From contig OU964918.1 of the NCBI GenBank assembly GCA_918807975.1, forward strand, positions 49,274,477 to 49,338,476: DNA of 64,000 nucleotides, in the 5' to 3' direction. The notes under the pieces are model-generated. The model worked only from the letters and a program-made list of their open reading frames with translations, made no database searches and had not been told where the DNA came from. Positions 62,958 through 64,000 of the stretch are shown here, one piece after another. The number at the start of each line of letters is the position of its first letter. The first letter of the stretch is position 1. Origin of the DNA: Aplidium turbinatum (Eukaryota > Chordata > Ascidiacea > Aplousobranchia > Polyclinidae). The translations under genes were made by a program, and so were the position numbers.

Positions 62958-64000
62958 GTGAGTTTGAGATTGGTAGAACGTCATAGCATTTATTGTTGTG
63001 TTTACGATATCCTTTAACTACACTTGGCACCCCTTTTGATAACATTCAAAGAAGGCTATATTGGCGAGAAAGCTGCATGAATTTAACTTTTTGTGCATTT
63101 ATTAAAAATACTAGTTTTCTGCTGTTGCACTAGGCCAGTTGCTTATCTATTGGTAAGATTAGTTTATAAAACTTATGCGATTGCTCTGAGAACCATTTCA
63201 TCACATATACGGTTCAACTTTCAAAAATGCGTATTGAAATAATACTGCTATCAAACCTTAAATGTTCACGGTAAATTAGCTGGATATTGGCAACTCTGGT
63301 GTTGGCTAAATAAAAGTGACAGTTGCTAGAGTTTTTAATAAATCTACGATGCAGTGACTGCATTTGCCAATTTGTTAGTCATGCCATTGCTTTTCTAAGC
63401 ATGAATTTTCAAATAAACATTATTTTCCAATTTACACATATAAATTTTACAATTTTGAGTTTAAGTGTCATTATATCTCATAAACTTTTTGTTTTATGAT
63501 GAAACTTTTTAAAAAGTACCGGTTTATATTGTCTTAATGAGTTTAATCCTAGTTGCTGGTGCAATTAAACCTTCCTTCTATACTATCATTTGCAGCCCAG
63601 TGGGGCTCATGCCTGATTGGGAAACAAAAAATCGTTTAGCATATCGCTCAGTGTTTGTCCTTGATTAAGCTGGCAGCAAGTGACAACAAATTAGACACCA
63701 TATTTTGGTAGAGCCAAAGAAAGGTTCTTTCAGATTTATTCTGTGACACGACTCAATGTGCGAAGTGGTGAGGTTTGCGTTCCGTCGGTTTATTAATAAA
63801 TCAATCAATTAGTTGCATTGGATTACTTTCTCCACGCTGCATATTATAGCCGAACTCGAGCGAATGGCAATTGGCTTTGCTAACCAACGTTTACAACCGA
63901 GTGAGTCAACCACTTAACGTTTCAACTGTAGATTGATCAATTCGTGCACGTTCCCTGCACATGTAGCATCATCATAGAATGATTTTAACTGGCATGGCGC
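62958..64000 (+). other. UBE2H: UBE2H intron 5, running off the window
   Basis: No sequence matching the remaining UBE2H exons (DLTNIFESFLPQLLAYPNP and onward) is found up to 64000, so the next exon must lie further right. Otherwise AT-rich, with nothing recognised. Confidence 0.6.

Overview
This is an AT-rich animal genomic window. It holds a very large gene with at least 66 short exons and GT-AG introns of mostly 150-600 bp, two further conserved metazoan genes, and a dense scatter of SINEs and DNA transposons. The compact introns and vertebrate-like proteins suggest an invertebrate deuterostome, and a tunicate is my best guess. Nothing in the window proves the taxon.

Layout. Positions 275-39212 (+ strand) carry the last roughly 3,390 codons of an outer-arm axonemal dynein heavy chain of the DNAH5/DNAH8 type. 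The 5' third of the gene lies left of the window. Reading frame and splice junctions are intact throughout, covering linker, AAA1-AAA4 with P-loops, stalk with microtubule-binding tip, AAA5, AAA6 and the C-terminus. Its introns host a 2.8 kb transposon with 8-bp target duplications (7199-10026), a TTAA-flanked piggyBac-like MITE (17008-17916), a nested repeat complex (23874-26392), a 189-bp tandem duplication (33271-33648) and several tRNA-derived SINEs. Two introns use GC donors.

Positions 40250-44776 (- strand), tail-to-tail with the dynein, encode a complete 338-residue MEST/PEG1-like alpha/beta hydrolase in three coding exons. Positions 44777-58747 are intergenic: SINEs, a nearly perfect inverted-duplicate DNA transposon with 8-bp duplications (50837-53525), a hAT remnant ending at 54965, a possible LINE zinc-finger relic and a local tandem duplication. 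Positions 58748-62957 (+ strand) carry the first five coding exons of the ubiquitin-conjugating enzyme UBE2H. Its first intron looks U12-type. The last exons lie right of the window.

The three genes do not form a pathway: motile-cilium motor, ER-type hydrolase, ubiquitin transfer. MEST and UBE2H neighbour each other here, and both map to 7q32 in humans. The most unusual signals are the pair of transposons sharing TAGGGTG ends and an ATGTATRT target, the head-to-head structure of the second one, and a short TAGGCTAC/TAGGCCTA motif recurring about 30 times in non-coding DNA.
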